Position numbers and translations under genes: made by a program | Notes under the pieces: generated by a model | Told to the model about the DNA's origin: nothing | Seen by the model: the letters and a program-made list of their open reading frames with translations, nothing else | The model's database searches: none | Shown: one piece after another, positions 60,017 to 64,000 of the stretch | Position numbering within the stretch: the first letter of the stretch is position 1 | Layout of the letters: each line of letters starts with the position of its first letter | From: Solibacillus isronensis | Lineage (GTDB): Bacteria > Bacillota > Bacilli > Bacillales_A > Planococcaceae | DNA: 64,000 bases | Direction: 5' to 3' | NCBI RefSeq assembly: GCF_023715405.1 | Contig: NZ_JAMBOC010000001.1 | Span: 1,178,001 to 1,242,000 of the forward strand

Positions 60017-61506
60017 CTCTTTTCAAACTTGGCTTCCGAAATAAACGAATAAATCTTCTCCATATCCAAATGCCCACGTACATGGCGGTCCAGCAATTCA
60101 TAGGCTTGTTCGCGACGTTCAAAATCGGATAACACTTCTCCTGTAATTGGCTCCATTCCTTTTTGCACACGGATTGTATTAAAATAATCGCGTGTAAATA
60201 GGCGATTTTGGAAAATCCCATGAACATATGTACCAAATACTTGGTCAGTATAGACACCGTCTGTCCGGCCGTCATAAAATTGGATGAAAGGCTTCAACGG
60301 TTTAGTCGCAACACTGCGGCCTAAATGAATTTCATAGCCTTCAATCTCATGACCTGTGCAGCTTCTTCCCGAAACTTGAACCGTTTGCTTACTATTGATA
60401 AATGTTGTCTCGATCGGCAGCAGACCTAATGTCAAATACGTTCCGCCAGTGCTTTCAACCGCCTGTTCGTCACGGATAATCTCACCAAGCATCTGATAAC
60501 CTCCACAAATACCGATAATGCGGACATTTTGATTCGCTAACTGTAAAATACCTTGCATCAGCCCGGTTTGCTGAAGCCATAAAAAATCTTCTACCGTGTT
60601 TTTAGTACCTGGTAAAATTACGACATCCGGATTTTTTAAATCACTAAGTGTTGAGATAAAACGCACACCTACACCCGGTTCTTCAAACAATGGATCCAAA
60701 TCAGTAAAATTAGATATACGCGGTAAACGGATGACTGCCACATCAACCGCAAATTCATGCTGCTGTGGCTTCTTTAAGCGCAGGCTGGATAGGGCCATCG
60801 AATCTTCTGCCTCAATTTGAACATCGAAATACGGTATGACACCAAGTACAGGAATACCTGTATATTCCTCCAGCCAATCGATACCACTTGTCAGCAGTTC
60901 TTTCATGCCGCGAAACTTATTAATAATAATTCCTTTTACACGTGCTTTTTCCGCATCATCCAATAACATTAACGTTCCGACGAGTGAAGCAAAAACACCA
61001 CCGCGTTCAATGTCCGCCACTAAAATCACTGACGCGTCCGTCTCATGTGCCATTCGCATATTGGCAATATCACGGCTTTTCAAGTTAATTTCCGCAGGAC
61101 TTCCCGCACCTTCCAGAATAAGAACATCGTAGTTATCCGATAAACGTTCAAGCGATGTACGAACTTCAGGCATGACATCTTCTACAAATTGTTCACGATA
61201 ACTGACCGCATCCATGTTTGCAAAATGTTTACCGTGCAAAATCACTTCTGATACCATCTCCCCTTTAGGCTTCAGTAAAATCGGGTTCATATCTGTCGTT
61301 GCATCAATTTTTGCCGCTTCTGCCTGGACCCCTTGAGCACGCCCAATTTCTCCGCCATCTTTTGTAATATACGAATTCAGCGCCATATTTTGTGATTTGA
61401 ACGGAGCAACCCGGTAACCGTCATTAACTAAGATGCGACATAATGCTGTACATAGTACACTTTTTCCCACATCGGATGCTGTGCCCTGAATCATGATTGC
61501 CTGCAC
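60013..61506 (-). CDS. cobQ: Cobyric acid synthase
   Basis: 497 residues, start GTG at 61506 (TAGTG overlap with cobO, GGAG 5 bases upstream). N-terminal amidoligase P-loop IMIQGTASDVGKS, C-terminal class I glutamine amidotransferase-like domain with GICGGYQMLG (nucleophile Cys) and a late HGIF. It amidates four carboxylates of adenosylcobyrinic acid a,c-diamide (also called CbiP). Confidence 0.96.
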   Translation of the reverse strand: MQAIMIQGTASDVGKSVLCTALCRILVNDGYRVAPFKSQNMALNSYITKDGGEIGRAQGVQAEAAKIDATTDMNPILLKPKGEMVSEVILHGKHFANMDAVSYREQFVEDVMPEVRTSLERLSDNYDVLILEGAGSPAEINLKSRDIANMRMAHETDASVILVADIERGGVFASLVGTLMLLDDAEKARVKGIIINKFRGMKELLTSGIDWLEEYTGIPVLGVIPYFDVQIEAEDSMALSSLRLKKPQQHEFAVDVAVIRLPRISNFTDLDPLFEEPGVGVRFISTLSDLKNPDVVILPGTKNTVEDFLWLQQTGLMQGILQLANQNVRIIGICGGYQMLGEIIRDEQAVESTGGTYLTLGLLPIETTFINSKQTVQVSGRSCTGHEIEGYEIHLGRSVATKPLKPFIQFYDGRTDGVYTDQVFGTYVHGIFQNRLFTRDYFNTIRVQKGMEPITGEVLSDFERREQAYELLDRHVRGHLDMEKIYSFISEAKFEKR

Positions 61507-62045
61507 TAAAACTCCAGCCCCTTCATAGCTGTGACATCCTGCTCGCTGTAATAATGTTTCGTTGCATCAACGGTTGAAACCAGATCAGCCATCGCAATAA
61601 GATCCGGATGTGCCGAACGTCCTGTGACGACTAAATGCATTGTGGCAGGTCGACTCCGAATTGCTTCAAGTACTTCCTCTAAAGGCAAAACATCATCGAT
61701 TGGGAATTTTGAAATTGCCAATGCATTATTTAATTCATCCAAAACTAGTAAATCCGTCGTTTCATCCTGCAATTCCTTTTTTACAATTTGCCAAGCCTTT
61801 CTTAACGCTTCCCTATGTTCTTCCGGTGTTTTTGTCCACGTAAAGCCAATGCCGAGCTGAACGGTTTCAACACCTAATTTCCGAAGTGCAATTTGTTCTC
61901 CATATGTACGTTCCGGTGATTTAATAAACTGAAAATACTTCACCGTCATCCCACGGCCAATTGCACGTAAGGTTACACCTAATGAAGCGGTTGTTTTGCC
62001 TTTTCCTTCACCCGTATATACGAGCAGCATTCCTTTTCTCGCCAT
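61506..62045 (-). CDS. cobO: Cob(I)yrinic acid a,c-diamide adenosyltransferase
   Basis: 179 residues, CobO/BtuR family with the P-loop variant VYTGEGKGKTTASLG and the conserved VTGRSAHPDLIAMADLV end. It adds the 5'-deoxyadenosyl ligand to Co(I) corrinoids. It also serves scavenged corrinoids. It is directly upstream of cobQ. Confidence 0.96.
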   Translation of the reverse strand: MARKGMLLVYTGEGKGKTTASLGVTLRAIGRGMTVKYFQFIKSPERTYGEQIALRKLGVETVQLGIGFTWTKTPEEHREALRKAWQIVKKELQDETTDLLVLDELNNALAISKFPIDDVLPLEEVLEAIRSRPATMHLVVTGRSAHPDLIAMADLVSTVDATKHYYSEQDVTAMKGLEF

Positions 62046-62057
62046 GTTAGTACCTCC

Positions 62058-62612
62058 CTATACCCAAGTAGTTTTTTCTGAAAATGGTGTACGTTTTTTC
62101 TCCGTTGTACCTGGTTCCTCCGGATAGCCAATACATAACGTACCTACGAGGTGTTCGGAATCCGTCGCCCCGATAAATTCATGCAAAGCTGTTTCATGTA
62201 CAAGACCGACTCCGCGTGTCCGCCACACCATGCCTAAACCAAGCGCTTCAGCCATCAGCCACATCGACATGATTGCACTGCTGACAGCAAATTTATTGTC
62301 CAGCGTCGCCCCTTCATCACCTTCGACTACAGCAGAAGTAACGACAATGATAAGCGGTGTTTTTGTAACGGCCTGCATGGAGCTTTCCACTAAGTTTGGT
62401 TTTGTCGGGAAGCGCTGCTGTAAATAATTGAATGCTACTTGTTCAAAACGTTTTAAACTATCTCCTTGCAGCACATAAAATTGCCAAGGCTCGCGCATAC
62501 GGTCATTCGGTGCATAAGTTGCTGCTTCCAATAATTGTTCAATCTTTTCCTGTTCTACTTCCTTAGCTAAAAATTGACGAACCGCCCGTCGTTTTTTTAA
62601 TGCTTCTAACAT
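62058..62612 (-). CDS. Nitroreductase-family flavoprotein
   Basis: 184 residues. N-terminal KKRRAVRQF is the FMN-binding start; ATYAPNDRMREPWQFYVL and EALGLGMVWRTRGVG follow, and YPEE lies near the end. The family includes nitroreductases and also BluB, which makes dimethylbenzimidazole. BluB signatures are not recognisable here, so in this cluster it may be a corrinoid or flavin reductase. It overlaps cobA by 7 bases. Confidence 0.85.
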   Translation of the reverse strand: MLEALKKRRAVRQFLAKEVEQEKIEQLLEAATYAPNDRMREPWQFYVLQGDSLKRFEQVAFNYLQQRFPTKPNLVESSMQAVTKTPLIIVVTSAVVEGDEGATLDNKFAVSSAIMSMWLMAEALGLGMVWRTRGVGLVHETALHEFIGATDSEHLVGTLCIGYPEEPGTTEKKRTPFSEKTTWV

Positions 62613-63367
62613 GTTGTCTCAATCCTTTCATTGAACCAGGCAATTTCTTCACGAATTCCTACAACATCCCCAACTAGAATCATCGAAGGGTTGACCATTT
62701 TCTCCTGCTGAATTTGTTCGGAAATCGTCTCTAATTGACCTGTAATCGTACGCTGATTGCTTGTTGTTCCCCATTCAATTACTGCAACCGGGGTTGTCGG
62801 TTTCTTTCCGTGTCTGATTAGACTTTTCGTAATATGATCGATATTACCGATACTCATATAAAACGCAATCGTATCGATTTGTGCGAGACTTGCCCAGCTT
62901 AAAAAATCCTGACCCTTTTCTTCACGGCCATGCCCGGTAACAATCGCAAAGCTTGTTGCATAATCACGATGTGTAACGGGTATGCCTGCATATGCCGGTG
63001 CCGCTATCCCTGCTGTGATCCCTGGGACAATTTCAAATTCAATATTTTCATTGCGAAGAACAGCTGCTTCTTCTGCGCCTCGTCCAAAGACAAATGGGTC
63101 GCCACCTTTTAGACGCACAACCTGCTTGTTCTGCTGTGCTTTTTCAACGAGCACACGATGAATTTCGTCTTGTATGAGGCCATGCTTTCCCGGTTTTTTG
63201 CCACAATAAATTAATTCGCAATGGGCTGGTGCGTGTTTTAAAATTTCTGGGTTTACTAATCTGTCATATAAAATGACTTCAGCTATCTGAATGCACTCTA
63301 ATGCACGTATTGTCAGTAATTTCGGGTCACCCGGTCCAGCACCAACTATATAAACAAATCCGCTCAA
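62606..63367 (-). CDS. cobA: Uroporphyrinogen-III C-methyltransferase (SUMT)
   Basis: 253 residues, class III methyltransferase. YIVGAGPGDPKLLTIRALE, VILYDRLVNPEIL, RLKGGDPFVFGRGAEE and PVTHRDYATSFAIVTGH are all classical SUMT motifs. It makes precorrin-2, the branch point to siroheme and cobalamin. It overlaps the SirC-like gene by 4 bases (ATGA). Confidence 0.97.
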   Translation of the reverse strand: MSGFVYIVGAGPGDPKLLTIRALECIQIAEVILYDRLVNPEILKHAPAHCELIYCGKKPGKHGLIQDEIHRVLVEKAQQNKQVVRLKGGDPFVFGRGAEEAAVLRNENIEFEIVPGITAGIAAPAYAGIPVTHRDYATSFAIVTGHGREEKGQDFLSWASLAQIDTIAFYMSIGNIDHITKSLIRHGKKPTTPVAVIEWGTTSNQRTITGQLETISEQIQQEKMVNPSMILVGDVVGIREEIAWFNERIETTC

Positions 63368-63996
63368 TTGACTTCTCCCGCTTCAATCTGACGTAAAAAC
63401 TGTGCACATTTTTCCTCATTCTTTTGCTGAATCCAATCGAGTATTTCAGGTTCAAGCAATTGAGCGAGCGCTGCTTTTTTTGCATCGCCTTCATAGTTTT
63501 TCAAAATAAGCAGACGGGCTTCCTTTAAAAATGAAACATATTCTGCATAACTTTCATCGTATTGTTCCTCTAAGTCCGCTTTTACTTTTCTAGTAAGCGC
63601 CGGACTTGCGCCAGTTGTCGACACCGTTACAACAAAATCTCCACGACGGACAACTGCAGGATTCATAAAATCCATACGACCTAAAGCATCTGCACGATTT
63701 AATAATTGCCAATGCTGTGTTGCTTCTTCCACAACATCATTTACCGCTTCATCATTCGTTGCCGCAAAAATGAGGGCTGCACCGTCTAAATCAGCCGGTT
63801 CAAAAAGCTTTTGTTTCCAAACTGCTCTGCCTTCATCTAAATAGTTTTTCAACTTATCCGTTACTGTCGGACTTACAACGGTAATTTCAGCATTCGTAGG
63901 TAATAATGCTTCCACTTTTTGACGGGCTACATGGCCACCACCAATGATCACCACTTTTTTAAACTCAATATTGACCATTAACGGAAAATAATTCAT
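63364..63996 (-). CDS. Precorrin-2 dehydrogenase (SirC/YlnF-like)
   Basis: 210 residues. N-terminal Rossmann KVVIIGGGHVARQKVEALL, then a C-terminal dimer domain (ARLLILKNYEGDAKKAAL). It oxidises precorrin-2 to sirohydrochlorin with NAD+. It lacks a C-terminal methyltransferase, unlike CysG. It is the first visible gene of the cluster. The start lies 4 bases from the window edge, and the promoter and any riboswitch are outside. Confidence 0.93.
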   Translation of the reverse strand: MNYFPLMVNIEFKKVVIIGGGHVARQKVEALLPTNAEITVVSPTVTDKLKNYLDEGRAVWKQKLFEPADLDGAALIFAATNDEAVNDVVEEATQHWQLLNRADALGRMDFMNPAVVRRGDFVVTVSTTGASPALTRKVKADLEEQYDESYAEYVSFLKEARLLILKNYEGDAKKAALAQLLEPEILDWIQQKNEEKCAQFLRQIEAGEVN

Positions 63997-64000
63997 ACTC

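Noticed and set aside
62058..62612. Nitroreductase-like gene as BluB (dimethylbenzimidazole synthase)
   Set aside because: The location in the cob cluster is suggestive, but the characteristic BluB flavin-cleavage motifs are not recognisable; called only as nitroreductase family.
1..64000. tRNA, rRNA, CRISPR arrays, insertion sequences, prophage genes
   Set aside because: No cloverleaf-like sequences, repeat-spacer arrays, transposase or phage structural genes were seen on either strand. Absence was judged by eye only.

Overview
The window is low-GC Firmicute DNA, most like an aerobic spore-forming Planococcaceae bacterium (Lysinibacillus/Solibacillus type; this placement is inferred from gene content and protein resemblance, not from a marker gene). 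Supporting signs are strong AGGAGG-type ribosome binding sites, many TTG starts, many short hairpin-plus-T-run terminators, a Spo0E-like phosphatase gene with a Spo0A-box-like site, a csoR-copZ-copA copper operon, a bacilliredoxin, Gram-positive lipoproteins and an HssRS/HrtBA-like haem-stress module. No rRNA, tRNA, CRISPR array or intact insertion sequence was seen.

Layout. 1-5.1 kb (minus): an uncharacterised catabolic cassette (GntR regulator, iron-type alcohol dehydrogenase, ThDP enzyme, BASS transporter, SDR epimerase running off the edge). 5.3-7.9 kb (minus): a two-gene ABC-2 exporter and a RimJ/RimL-type acetyltransferase. 8.1-10.6 kb (plus): an HTH-TPR regulator and an MFS exporter. 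10.7-12.9 kb (plus): a LysR regulator and a MetE-catalytic-domain (YxjG-like) methyltransferase. 13.0-14.8 kb (minus): an amino-acid permease behind a glycine riboswitch. 15-21 kb: a lipoprotein, aspartate ammonia-lyase, an RNase H-like protein, a PgeF/YlmD protein, a VOC protein, two tiny membrane ORFs and an aldo/keto reductase. 21.5-25.5 kb (plus): hrtB-hrtA-hssR-hssS behind a recognisable HssR direct repeat. 25.7-31.2 kb (minus): ferredoxin-NADP reductase, copA/copZ/csoR with two CsoR operators, an RsmJ-like methyltransferase and bacilliredoxin. 31.2-38.1 kb is a loosely packed accessory stretch: small ORFs, a decayed terC gene, a gene fragment, two GNAT acetyltransferases, hypothetical, secreted and lipoprotein genes, and a short TTTGGGAACGT-like repeat. 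38.1-45.9 kb: a TetM-like GTPase, small hypotheticals, a CDF metal exporter, phosphatases, an esterase, two small membrane proteins and dUTPase. 46-50 kb (plus): an AdoCbl riboswitch and the class Ib ribonucleotide reductase operon nrdH-I-E-F. 50-51.6 kb (minus): an ECF sigma factor with a large membrane-anchored partner. 51.8-64 kb (minus): one long, tightly packed tetrapyrrole/cobalamin cluster.

How it fits together. The last 18 kb are linked by vitamin B12. The cluster encodes early siroheme/corrin steps (SUMT, SirC-like dehydrogenase, CbiX chelatase with a fused ferredoxin), late corrinoid steps (adenosyltransferase, CbiP, CbiB, CobD, CobC-like phosphatase) and a BtuFCD-type importer. Immediately beyond it, a B12 riboswitch ending in an intrinsic terminator controls the B12-independent ribonucleotide reductase, which suggests the cell also has a B12-dependent reductase elsewhere. 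Corrin-ring methylation and contraction genes are not in the window and may lie beyond position 64000.

The best leads for new biology are the GntR/ADH/ThDP/BASS/SDR cassette, the siroheme-type half-reductase, methyltransferase and nitroreductase embedded in the B12 cluster, the sigma/anti-sigma pair with a SurA-like domain, and the unannotated small ORFs and remnants at 20.2, 31.6, 32.4 and 35.5 kb.
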